Made by a program: the position numbers and the translations under genes. 59,636 nucleotides of DNA, from positions 1 to 59,636 of the forward strand of contig JAKAKT010000100.1 in assembly GCA_021813385.1 (NCBI GenBank). Reading direction: 5' to 3'. Positions 50,995 through 59,411 of the stretch are shown in pieces. The notes under the pieces were generated by a model, which worked only from the letters and a program-made list of their open reading frames with translations, had not been told where the DNA came from and ran no database searches. Position 1 is the stretch's first letter; each line of letters opens with the position of its first letter. Source of the stretch: Microcaldota archaeon (GTDB lineage Archaea > Micrarchaeota > Micrarchaeia > Burarchaeales > JAKAKT01).

Positions 50995-51756
50995 ATGGAC
51001 GAGCAAATCCTCAGGAAGCTGGGCATGACAACTGGAGAGATAAGAACTTATCTCGCGATGCTCGAGCTCGGCTCAAGCACAACTGGCCCGATTGCAAATG
51101 CGGCCCAGATTTCAAGGTCGAAGGTTTATGTGGTTCTCGATAGGCTCGAGAAAAAAGGGCTTGCCTCCCACGTTGAACAGAATGGGATGAAATACTTCCA
51201 GGTCGCTGACCCAATAAGGATAAAGAGCTACATACGCGAGAGAGAAGAGGAACTGAAAGAAATAGGGAAGGAGTTCGATTCCTCTGTAGAAAACCTAAGA
51301 ACGCTCTATAAGGAAACTGGAAGAGTCAAGTCAGTTTCAGTTTACCAGGGGCTTAAGGGGCTCCAGACCGCGCACGAGCACACTTACCTTAAAGTGAAGA
51401 AAGGGGAGACCTACGATTACCTTGGCGGCCCGCGCTTCCAGCCAGAATCGCACCACCGATATTGGAAAAAAGACCACCTAAAGAGAGTTGCAGCCGGAAT
51501 AAAATGCAGGCTCTTGTTCAACAAGGGGACCCCGCGAGAAACGCTTAGGAACAGGAATTCGTTCTGGGGCTGTGATGCGAGGTATATGCCAATAGACATA
51601 TACTCTCCTGCGTATTTTTTGGTTTACAAGGATACGGTTATGATGACGGTTTCAGAAGAGAACCCAATCGTCATAGAAATAGTAAGCAAAGAAATCGCCG
51701 AGGCTTTCAGCACTTATTTCGAGGAGTTCTGGAAGAGGAGCGTTCCTTTCAAGTAG
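50995..51756 (+). CDS. TrmB-family transcriptional regulator
   Basis: 253 aa. N-terminal winged HTH with GEIRTYLAMLELGSSTTGPIA and ISRSKVYVVLDRLEKKG (residues 12-60), a coiled segment, and a C-terminal sensor domain (KSVSVYQGLKGLQTAHEHTY ...) without the sugar-binding part of long TrmB proteins. TATA gttaaatag near 50965 makes it nearly leaderless, and GGTTACA repeats lie upstream. It is divergent from protein B and overlaps the tubulin-family gene by 8 bases in convergent direction, so it may control either. Confidence 0.87.
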   Translation: MDEQILRKLGMTTGEIRTYLAMLELGSSTTGPIANAAQISRSKVYVVLDRLEKKGLASHVEQNGMKYFQVADPIRIKSYIREREEELKEIGKEFDSSVENLRTLYKETGRVKSVSVYQGLKGLQTAHEHTYLKVKKGETYDYLGGPRFQPESHHRYWKKDHLKRVAAGIKCRLLFNKGTPRETLRNRNSFWGCDARYMPIDIYSPAYFLVYKDTVMMTVSEENPIVIEIVSKEIAEAFSTYFEEFWKRSVPFK

Positions 51757-53371
51757 CTTTCTTTTTCTTCTTTTCCGCTTTCGGCACAAGCTCGACCGTG
51801 CAGGTCGTCGAATCGCCCTCGCACGCCAATTCGGTCTCATAAACCTTGTAGTTCGGGTGAATGACGGTGAGCTTGTGGGCCCCAAGCTCGACCTCGAGGG
51901 AGCCCATCCCGCCCTCGCTTGTCCGTTCACTCTTCCTGCCGATAACCACTTCCGCATCCTTAATGGGCTTTCCTTCAGAAACCACTGTCACTTTGACTGT
52001 TCCAGTCCCGCCTTTTTTCGCCTGAAGCCCGACCGAGATGGCGGAGTGCTTCTCCACTTGCAAGGCTCCGATGTATGGCTCATGGTTCGGCGACAAGATT
52101 TTCATCTGGTGCCTCCCCTCCTTAAGTGCATAGAGGCTTCCAGCAGGCCTCCGTATGCCCTCAATCTCGATTTCAGCCTTTCCATCGGAGTCAGGAACAT
52201 CCACCCTGGTAAGGAACATCCTTGGTATTGACAAGGCATCCGCCTTCTCCTGCTTGTAGTGCGTCGCCTGCGAGCGGAGCTGCGCGATGCGCTCGACCTT
52301 CTCCTCCGGATAGGTGAAAAGGAGGACCGTAGAGACGATGTTCCGCTTTGTCACCGAGACCCCGAGATGGGTCTGCTTCATCGCGGAGCGCTCTGAAAGG
52401 AAAGCCCTGATGATGTCAATGGGAGCAAGCTCGCCCGAGCTCTCAAGATAATGGGGCGGGAGCCTCAGGAGGGCGAGATTCTTCTCGCATTCTTCAGGCT
52501 TTGCGCCCTCGACACTGAGCTTCAGGAACGATTCGTAAAGGAGCTTTATCACGTCGATTTTCTTCCATCCGCCGATAGGGACCAGGTAGTTGAACAGCCC
52601 CCTCGCCCTTTCGCTCGAGCGGGCAAGGCAGGCATAAGCAACTCGCCCCCGCAGGGTGGTCGCAGTTATTATGTCATTTATGTCGATTACAGGCGGGTTG
52701 CCTGCGAAGGCCGCCGGGTTTATCCGTTCAGTAGCGCTGCCGAGGGCGAGTTCGATTATTGCCCGGGCCACATAATCGTTGTATCTCCTGTAGGCATTGG
52801 CCATATTTCCCGTGTAAGCAATTCGCTGATTGTCCACGAGAATAATGGAATTTGCGATTTCTGAAAGCCTTTTCAAGCTAACGTATGCGTTGCTAGCAGC
52901 GAGGCTCCCCTCTTCGCCAGCAGGCAAAACGGCGATTGCGATGACGGGAATTCCGAGCGATTTGAAAGCAGCAGCCACCACCGGCCCGGCCCCGCTCCCT
53001 GTGCCGCCCCCGAGGCCGAAGAGCACGAAAGCGCAGGAAATCTTCTTCGCGTCGACTGTGTTCTCGAGGAAATGCCCGGCAATCGCTTCCTGGAGCTCCC
53101 CGTAATGGGCGAGCGCATCACGCTCGGCCTTGTCCCTGTTCTGGCCATACCCCCCTGCAATCAAGTCATCGAAGTTCTTCTCGCTCCCATTAACGAATCC
53201 GTTCTTTGAAAACCCCAGCCAATTCTCTCTCGAGATATTCTTCAGGTTAAGCAGGTCGCTCGTTGCCGAGTTTATCGCAAGGGGCTTTGAAGCGGCCCAT
53301 ACGTTCTTCTCCCAGAGCACAGAATCGAGGATTCCCCCCCCGCACTGCCCGACGGAGACAAACGCATACAT
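51749..53371 (-). CDS. tubulin/CetZ-like GTPase with C-terminal beta-sandwich domains
   Basis: 540 aa. T1 VSVGQCGGGILDSVLWE resembles the tubulin GQCGxxI start; T4 FGLGGGTGSGAGPVV at residues 116-130; T7-like PVIDINDIITATT. After the GTPase and second domain (to about residue 385) come two beta-sandwich units of PEGA/regulatory type (SLYALKEGRHQMKILSPNHEPY; KVTVVSEGKPIKDAEVVIG) and a Lys tail (KAEKKKKKAT). Such domains are unusual on a tubulin. It probably forms filaments affecting cell shape, as CetZ does in haloarchaea; inference. Confidence 0.85.
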   Translation of the reverse strand: MYAFVSVGQCGGGILDSVLWEKNVWAASKPLAINSATSDLLNLKNISRENWLGFSKNGFVNGSEKNFDDLIAGGYGQNRDKAERDALAHYGELQEAIAGHFLENTVDAKKISCAFVLFGLGGGTGSGAGPVVAAAFKSLGIPVIAIAVLPAGEEGSLAASNAYVSLKRLSEIANSIILVDNQRIAYTGNMANAYRRYNDYVARAIIELALGSATERINPAAFAGNPPVIDINDIITATTLRGRVAYACLARSSERARGLFNYLVPIGGWKKIDVIKLLYESFLKLSVEGAKPEECEKNLALLRLPPHYLESSGELAPIDIIRAFLSERSAMKQTHLGVSVTKRNIVSTVLLFTYPEEKVERIAQLRSQATHYKQEKADALSIPRMFLTRVDVPDSDGKAEIEIEGIRRPAGSLYALKEGRHQMKILSPNHEPYIGALQVEKHSAISVGLQAKKGGTGTVKVTVVSEGKPIKDAEVVIGRKSERTSEGGMGSLEVELGAHKLTVIHPNYKVYETELACEGDSTTCTVELVPKAEKKKKKAT

Positions 53372-53468
53372 ACGTAGGGATTGGACGAATGTTTTATTAA
53401 TGGTAACCCAGCTGCAGAATTCAGTTCTTGCCCTGGCCCGTTATCTTCCAAAGACCAATTTATCCGGC

Positions 53469-54389
53469 TCAAGGTTTTTCTCTATTATCCACTCTATGCC
53501 ATTCAATCATTTTCTTAAGGCCTTCCTCAAGCGAATATTTCGGTTCCCAACCGAGAATCCGCTTTGCCTTCGAGATGTCAGCGCACCAGTGTTTCGGCTC
53601 GAAAGTCCGTTTCTGCGCAACTCCCCACGTAGGCATCAGCCTCGAGTCAAAAAGCTTTCTCACAGTTTCAGCGACTTGTTCAACCGAGTGCTCTTTTCCG
53701 CTCCCAATGTTGAATGCCTCTCCTGCGAGCCCGCTGTCGGATATCTTGACAACAGCATCGACCACGTCATCGACAAACACGAAATCCCTCACGTTCTTTT
53801 TAGATGCCAGCTGCGGGGACTGCCCTGCTGCGTAGGAGTTAATGAGCGTCGGAATCAGCCTGGTCGAGGCTTCGTAATAGCCATACACAAGAAAGAACCT
53901 CGCAATGTTTATCGGAAGGTCCAGCGCAACGGCCTCGTCAATAAGAAATGAAGAAGCCGCTGCCTTTGACAACGAGTACGGGTCTGGGGGCCGAAGCTCG
54001 TTGCTCTCAGTTATGGGCTTGTCGACAAGCCCATACTCGAAGCCAGAGCCAGAGAAAACAAAGCTCCTGAAACCTGTTTTTTTCACTGCTTTTAGGAGGT
54101 TAACGGTTCCTTGAACATTGCTCTGGAATATGGTGGAAATGTCGGTCTGAGTCGGGTAAACGCCATAGCCAGCGAGATGGAAAATCTTTTCAGGCTTTAT
54201 CTTGCTGACAGCTCGCTCAACAGAGGCGTAAACCGCCAGGTCAGCGTGGTGGGGCGTGTAACGGACTCCGGTCAATCTCCAGGTGTTGGCGCTTGGCCTA
54301 TGCACAAGGTGGACATCGTTATCTTTCGAAAGATGTCTTGCTAGGCATGCCCCTATGAAACCCGTTCCCCCAGTTATCAGAATGCGCAT
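53469..54389 (-). CDS. NAD-dependent sugar-nucleotide epimerase/dehydratase (extended SDR)
   Basis: 306 aa from ATG 54389; the 11 extra residues of the longer ORF are not family-like. ILITGGTGFIGACLARHL is the Rossmann dinucleotide site, FSGSGFEYG and YSLSKAA (Tyr-x3-Lys) the catalytic residues, and VRDFVFVDDVVDAVVK the typical family strand. It modifies an NDP-sugar. The truncated RfbH-like gene at the window end suggests CDP-3,6-dideoxyhexose synthesis, where an SDR gives paratose or abequose, but this is inference. Confidence 0.85.
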   Translation of the reverse strand: MRILITGGTGFIGACLARHLSKDNDVHLVHRPSANTWRLTGVRYTPHHADLAVYASVERAVSKIKPEKIFHLAGYGVYPTQTDISTIFQSNVQGTVNLLKAVKKTGFRSFVFSGSGFEYGLVDKPITESNELRPPDPYSLSKAAASSFLIDEAVALDLPINIARFFLVYGYYEASTRLIPTLINSYAAGQSPQLASKKNVRDFVFVDDVVDAVVKISDSGLAGEAFNIGSGKEHSVEQVAETVRKLFDSRLMPTWGVAQKRTFEPKHWCADISKAKRILGWEPKYSLEEGLKKMIEWHRVDNREKP

Positions 54390-54449
54390 GTCTTCACGGG
54401 CACTACTATTCGGTTGAATCAATATAAAGGTTATGACTCTTTTATCTTC

Positions 54450-55541
54450 ATGGACAAAATCTTGTCAATATGCATTCCAACCTATAACCGGAAGGAAAAG
54501 CTCTCAAGGCTCCTAAACAACATCAAGGACGAAATTCGCGGCCTTGAAGGCGAGATTGAAGTTTGCATATCAGACAATGGTTCTGATGATGGAACTGCCG
54601 ATTATCTAAAGACGGAATGGGGCAATCCAAATTTCGAGCTGAAATTCAACTTTTCTGAGAAAAACGAGGGTTTTGATGTTAATGTGTTGCGGGCAACAAG
54701 GATGGCGAGAGGGAACTATCTATGGACGCTCGGAGATGACGATGGGGTTGTCAAGGGTTCGCTGAAAAAGCTCCTTGCATTCTTGAAATCAATAAGGGAT
54801 GACCACGTAAAAGTTGTCTATCTGAATAGGACGGCGAACGAGGGGGTTCCTGGCAGTCAGCCCCGGAATGGGCAAGCATATTCATCAAGCCGGGAATTGT
54901 TTACTGCTCCTATGAGCTTTATGGGTTTCATCGTGTTCAGGCGGGCAGCTTTGGAGGAGCTGGACCAAAATGCTCTCGAGAGAGGAAGGGGCACGAATTA
55001 TATGCACGCCTGGGCTCTCAGGTTAATCTCCCTAGCGAATCCGGGCGCCAAAGCAATCCATTTCGAATTCCCAGCTTGCCTTACAGGAACAGAGTCAGAG
55101 CAATCGTCCACATTGAGGGCCCAGCTGGTATTCTCGAGGGCTTTTTTTCACCAGTTCTGGACTCTTCTCTGGCTGAACAAGTCCTCCAGCTACTTCATCA
55201 GAAATTACCTGAGCTTCACTATGAAAAAACTATTTTTCTCGGCGTTCTCTCCCTTTTTTGAAATATTATGCGAGCGGTCCTTCAGGGGCCGAAGCAAAAA
55301 CAGGCTCGGACCAACCTTTTTCATCCAAACCTTTTCAGTATTCGGCCCAATAATCTACACATACTACCTGTTTTTGAGAATTGTTCCTGACTTCGGAGCC
55401 AGCTTCCTCTTAGGGCTCATGCTCTGGCTTCTCAAAACCGCGCGCCTTACCCGGGAAACAGATTACGCGTATTGGAAGAAGTTCTGGTCAAAGAAAAACG
55501 GGTCTGACTTCTTGCGGCAAGATTCTAGCAAGGTTCAATAA
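54450..55541 (+). CDS. family 2 glycosyltransferase with C-terminal hydrophobic region
   Basis: 363 aa from ATG 54450 (MDKILSICIPTYNRKEKL). GT-A features: ICIPTYNR at the start, CISDNGSDDGTADYL (nucleotide-sugar binding), and LWTLGDDDGVV (DxD site). The last 110 residues contain two or three hydrophobic segments (FFEILCE, IIYTYYLFLRIVP, FLLGLMLWLL), so it is probably membrane-associated and works on a lipid-linked glycan. Divergent from the SDR gene over 60 bases. Confidence 0.85.
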   Translation: MDKILSICIPTYNRKEKLSRLLNNIKDEIRGLEGEIEVCISDNGSDDGTADYLKTEWGNPNFELKFNFSEKNEGFDVNVLRATRMARGNYLWTLGDDDGVVKGSLKKLLAFLKSIRDDHVKVVYLNRTANEGVPGSQPRNGQAYSSSRELFTAPMSFMGFIVFRRAALEELDQNALERGRGTNYMHAWALRLISLANPGAKAIHFEFPACLTGTESEQSSTLRAQLVFSRAFFHQFWTLLWLNKSSSYFIRNYLSFTMKKLFFSAFSPFFEILCERSFRGRSKNRLGPTFFIQTFSVFGPIIYTYYLFLRIVPDFGASFLLGLMLWLLKTARLTRETDYAYWKKFWSKKNGSDFLRQDSSKVQ

Positions 55542-55588
55542 GCGATATACAACCAAACGTTATTTATTCTGTCTTTCAAAATACTGCC

Positions 55589-56563
55589 ATGACGAGAGAG
55601 ATAATAACCGTCCTCGGCCCGCACAGGGTTTACGGGTCAGTGAAATCAGTCCTCAATAACATTGCAGAGAGGAGGGGGATGGCCACGAAGGACATCTCTC
55701 CGGGGTCCCCTGGTGCAATTTCGTTGTATACCGGCAGGAAGACAATATGGCACACCCCAACGAATCCCAGCCGAGAAAACTTATACGTTACCAATTCACC
55801 ACTTTTTTCCCTCGAGGCATGGGAAATCCTGGCAAAGGGAGTCCCGTTGATGGTGTATGAGGAATATTTCCCAAGAGGGAGGCGTAAGGATTCCATCTCG
55901 AAAATGCTCCTCAAACCATTTAAGAACATTCCCTTCATCTGCCCAACAATGCGAACACACGAGTTCCTGCTGCAAACCGGCATAATGTCCTTCGCAATAC
56001 CTCCGGCCACAAGGAGAATAAAACAATCGAGGAGACGGGAGCACATCCTTTTCATCGGCAGGGCAGAGGAGACCAAAAACCCCATGTTTTTCTTCCGCTT
56101 GGCAAGGCTATTGAAAGACGAGCACTTCGTTTTTATCGGCCGCGGAGCCCTCTCGCAGAAACTGAGGGCAGAAGCAAAGGGCATAAGGAACCTGGAATAC
56201 CTTGATTTCGTAGAAAAGGATGAAGAACTAACGAAATATTATTCAAAGGCTAAGCTATTCGTCCACACTGCGACCAGCGACCCGATAGCATTCGTCATTG
56301 TTGAGGCCTTAAGCGCTTCAGTCCCGGTAATCACTTCCCCCGGAGTTGGGGCTTCCGATTTCCTTCCGGAGAATTGGGTGATTAAGGATTTCCTGGAGTC
56401 CAGCTGGGCAAGGAAAATCCGCGAAATTACCGAGAACCAGGATGCAAGCATCGAACTTGCGAGGCAGGCATACGAAAGCAACCACCTGGATATCGGGGAC
56501 CCGTATTTCAAGAAGATCGAGGGCGAGCTTGAACTCGCCATAAGCGAGCAATTGGGCTGCTAG
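55589..56563 (+). CDS. family 4-type glycosyltransferase
   Basis: 324 aa, GT-B fold. N-terminal domain begins EIITVLGPHRVYGSVKSVL. C-terminal donor domain: HILFIGRAEETKNPMFFFRLAR, EYLDFVEKDEELTKYYSKAKLFVHTA and the signature DPIAFVIVEALSASVPVITSPGVGA with the conserved Glu. It transfers a sugar from an activated donor onto a growing chain. Ends with a 4-base overlap with the convergent glycosyltransferase gene. Confidence 0.88.
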   Translation: MTREIITVLGPHRVYGSVKSVLNNIAERRGMATKDISPGSPGAISLYTGRKTIWHTPTNPSRENLYVTNSPLFSLEAWEILAKGVPLMVYEEYFPRGRRKDSISKMLLKPFKNIPFICPTMRTHEFLLQTGIMSFAIPPATRRIKQSRRREHILFIGRAEETKNPMFFFRLARLLKDEHFVFIGRGALSQKLRAEAKGIRNLEYLDFVEKDEELTKYYSKAKLFVHTATSDPIAFVIVEALSASVPVITSPGVGASDFLPENWVIKDFLESSWARKIREITENQDASIELARQAYESNHLDIGDPYFKKIEGELELAISEQLGC

Positions 56564-57594
56564 CAGCCGAGAAGATTCGAGTAGAATGTTTTCATCTTTT
56601 TCGCAATAATCGGCCAATCGTGGCCTTCAGAGCTCTTGAGGGCGTTTTTCGAAAGCAATCCAAGGAATTTCCTGTCATCCAAAAGCATTTTTGCACTCGA
56701 GCGAAGGGCTTCAGGCGTATTCTCTATCACGAGCCCATTGCCCCGGTTTTCCACAAAGTCAAGGGGTCCTCCCGCCATCTTATAAACAACCACCGGCTTT
56801 CCGAGCGCGAGCGCCTCGACCCCGACAATCCCGAACGGCTCGTATTTGGAAGGGAAAAGAAACACTTTTGAAGATTTTATCGCGCTCAGGACAACACGTC
56901 TGCTCGGGGCAACAATGCACTTTATCCCGCCCTTCCTGCATAGCTCCCGGACTTTTCTCTCAACAGCCTTCTCGCCATACCCCATAAGCATCACGTCCAG
57001 CCCTGTGCCCGAGAAGGCATTAATGAAGTCAAAAACCCCTTTCTGCTCGCTGAACCGGCCGACCATTATGGCATCGGAACGAAGGTCGTCCCGTTCAACC
57101 GCTTTCCTTATCTCCCCAAGGGGAACCCCATTCCCGATAACAGCCTTAACAGGAACGCCCCCCTGTTCAGCCTCATCCTTGATTTTTTTGCTGACAGCTA
57201 CAGTGTTGCCTATTCTCCTCAATGCGGTCTTGTACGGGGCAGCCATAACCATGCTCAAGGCCTTCATCCTGGGGGTAGTCTCAAACTCGTGGTGATAGAA
57301 TGCGTGGATTGTCGAAACAGCCTTGCCCTTAAACCTGCCGAGATTATAAAAAAGCGAGAATGTCGTGGCAGTTGAATGGAAATGGACGAGGTCTGCTTTG
57401 CTCTCGCGGAAGCACTTCCCAAGATTAAAAAGGCTGATTCGCCTTATCCCGCCAGCGTCTTCCCCCACTTTCCAGCTCCATCGCTCGACATCGATTCCGA
57501 GCTCCTCATAGCATCTCGAGATATGGTAGACATGCTGCTCGACTCCGCCCTCCTTCGGCTCTGGGTGGAAAGGCCCGACAATTGCCACTCGCAT
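56560..57594 (-). CDS. family 4 glycosyltransferase
   Basis: 344 aa, GT-B fold. AIVGPFHPEPKEGGVEQHVYHIS at the N-terminus, linker with STIHAFYHHEFET, then AIMVGRFSEQKGVFDFI and the EX7E-type motif KYEPFGIVGVEALALGKPVV, followed by GPLDFVENRGNGL. Similar to capsule and lipopolysaccharide mannosyl- or glucosyltransferases; the sugar is not predictable. First recognisable gene of a minus-strand run after the two GT2 genes. Confidence 0.9.
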   Translation of the reverse strand: MRVAIVGPFHPEPKEGGVEQHVYHISRCYEELGIDVERWSWKVGEDAGGIRRISLFNLGKCFRESKADLVHFHSTATTFSLFYNLGRFKGKAVSTIHAFYHHEFETTPRMKALSMVMAAPYKTALRRIGNTVAVSKKIKDEAEQGGVPVKAVIGNGVPLGEIRKAVERDDLRSDAIMVGRFSEQKGVFDFINAFSGTGLDVMLMGYGEKAVERKVRELCRKGGIKCIVAPSRRVVLSAIKSSKVFLFPSKYEPFGIVGVEALALGKPVVVYKMAGGPLDFVENRGNGLVIENTPEALRSSAKMLLDDRKFLGLLSKNALKSSEGHDWPIIAKKMKTFYSNLLGC

Positions 57595-57649
57595 AACCGG
57601 CTTTTCTCACCCAAAATTAAAAAAACAGTTGTTCGCGCAATCGGGCAAA

Positions 57650-58381
57650 CTACAGCCTCTTCTTGAAAATTCCAATGAGCTTCTGCACGCTGTCCGCAAC
57701 AAAATAAGGCAATACCGCGCCCTGCTCTTTTTTTATCAGCCTGACCTCAGGCTCGAACTTCTTTCGCTGCGACATCGTCTTAGAGCCAGGGTGCAGCCTA
57801 AACGCCCCGAGAATGACGCCCGGCAAATAGGCAATCTTGCACCTCTTGGACACCCTTATCAGGAAGTCGTAGTCAATCGCATAGTGGAATCGCTCATCCA
57901 AATACCCGACTTTCCCGAAAACCTCCTTCCTGAAAAATATGGTTTGCTGCGGAATCATCTGGAAATAATTGAGGTTCCTAAAATAACTGAACTCAGCAGT
58001 ATGCCAGATGGCGAGCCCCTTGTCATTCTCGTCTATGAACCGGCAATCCGAATACACCATGTCGACGTCGGGACGGCTCTCCAGATATTCGACAGCGGTT
58101 TTGAATGCCCCCGGCTCGAATGCATCGTCCGAGTTTATCCACCCGATTATGTCCCCCCGGGCATTTCTAAATCCCAAGTTAAGTGCTGCTGAAAGGGGGA
58201 ATCGCTCCCTCTTGGCAACCAATCGGATTTCAGGGTATTTTTTTATTATGCTGACCGTCTCGTCATCCGAGCAGTCGACAATGATGTGCTCGTAATTTGG
58301 GTAATCCTGGTTTTTTACTGAGAGTATCGTCCTTTCGATATACGCCGCCTGGTTGTAGGATGGGGTGACTATGCTTATCAT
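57650..58381 (-). CDS. family 2 glycosyltransferase
   Basis: 243 aa from ATG 58381, chosen because the GGTGAG RBS is then nine bases away and the protein starts MISIVTPSYNQ as usual; ATGs at 58387 and 58390 lie too close to the RBS. Motifs: DYPNYEHIIVDCSDDETV, GDIIGWINSDDAFEPGAF (DxD), and QQTIFFRKEVFGKVGYLDE, the acceptor loop found in GT2 enzymes of O-antigen type. Soluble or peripheral. Confidence 0.9.
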   Translation of the reverse strand: MISIVTPSYNQAAYIERTILSVKNQDYPNYEHIIVDCSDDETVSIIKKYPEIRLVAKRERFPLSAALNLGFRNARGDIIGWINSDDAFEPGAFKTAVEYLESRPDVDMVYSDCRFIDENDKGLAIWHTAEFSYFRNLNYFQMIPQQTIFFRKEVFGKVGYLDERFHYAIDYDFLIRVSKRCKIAYLPGVILGAFRLHPGSKTMSQRKKFEPEVRLIKKEQGAVLPYFVADSVQKLIGIFKKRL

Positions 58382-58426
58382 TTTCATCATCTCACCCGTG
58401 GAATGTACTAAGTTGTTGTTTTTTCA

Positions 58427-59407
58427 TCAGTTCACCCGTTCGTTTTCAAGATATGGGCTGTAGCGGATGAGGCCCAGCTTCCTTTTGAAAAAAACTTCCA
58501 AGTACCCGGACCTGGCAAAATACATTGAGAGGTAGCCAGCTGATTTCACCCCTTCCCACCCGTCCAAAAACGCAAGATAGCGGGCAAGGCCATACAAGAA
58601 ATATACGGGGTATCCAAGGAGGATGAAGAACGTCATCACAAAAAAATTCTTTGATAAGTACTGTGCCTTCTGCCGCCTCTCAATCTGGATGTATACCTCG
58701 TGCTTTCTTCGTATCCTCTCCTCGCCTGGGGTGTAGTAAAGATGGTCATATTCCACGTTCGAGTAAAAGTGCCTTCCTTCTATCCTTGGCGGCTCATGGA
58801 TTATCACATTCCAATTTATTTTGCAGCGTTTCCTGTAAAAGCGCGGCTCCGGATGCGGCCTGTAAAACCCGTATCTGAACCACTTGCCAGGAGCATAAAA
58901 ATGCTTTGATATGAGCCATATGACGTCGTAATCGTCCTGCTTGGCGAGCTTTGGCAGCTCCTGGCGGGCTCCTCCAGTAAGCCGTTCGTCGGCATCTATG
59001 TGCAGTATCCATTCGTAACTTGCGTTGTCGTTCAGCAACGTCCTTTCAATATCGACCCAGCTCTTGCTTCCCTTCCCCTCGCTCTTGAAATTCCTCTCAG
59101 GGTCTTTCAGGGGTATTATCTTGGCTCCAGCCTTCCTCAGAATTTCCGCAGTGTGGTCGCTGCTCTCGTGGTCAATGGCAACTATCTCATCCACGACGCC
59201 CTTCAGGCTGTCAAGCATCCCGGGCAGGTTCTTCTCTTCGTTCTTCACCATAATGCATGCGGATATCCCGGGCTTGGGCTTTCCGGCCACGATGCTGTCA
59301 TTCGTGGTGCCAGCCGCATAATCGTCTCTTTTGGAATTCTCCTCCTGCTGTTCCAGCTGCCGAGCCTTAGGATTGGAAGCATTCAGTTTCATTTTTGTCT
59401 TAGCCAT
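58427..59407 (-). CDS. family 2 glycosyltransferase with C-terminal membrane segment
   Basis: 326 aa from ATG 59407; the ORF-track start reads through the end of the upstream gene. After 35 polar residues the catalytic domain begins GISACIMVKNEEKNLPGMLDSLKG, with DEIVAIDHESSDHTAEIL and WILHIDADERLT (DxD). A hydrophobic hairpin near the C-terminus (FFVMTFFILLGYPVYFLYGLARYLAF) anchors it. This layout is that of lipopolysaccharide-core GT2 enzymes (WaaE-like). Four bases downstream of the RfbH-like gene. Confidence 0.87.
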   Translation of the reverse strand: MAKTKMKLNASNPKARQLEQQEENSKRDDYAAGTTNDSIVAGKPKPGISACIMVKNEEKNLPGMLDSLKGVVDEIVAIDHESSDHTAEILRKAGAKIIPLKDPERNFKSEGKGSKSWVDIERTLLNDNASYEWILHIDADERLTGGARQELPKLAKQDDYDVIWLISKHFYAPGKWFRYGFYRPHPEPRFYRKRCKINWNVIIHEPPRIEGRHFYSNVEYDHLYYTPGEERIRRKHEVYIQIERRQKAQYLSKNFFVMTFFILLGYPVYFLYGLARYLAFLDGWEGVKSAGYLSMYFARSGYLEVFFKRKLGLIRYSPYLENERVN

Positions 59408-59411
59408 CGTC

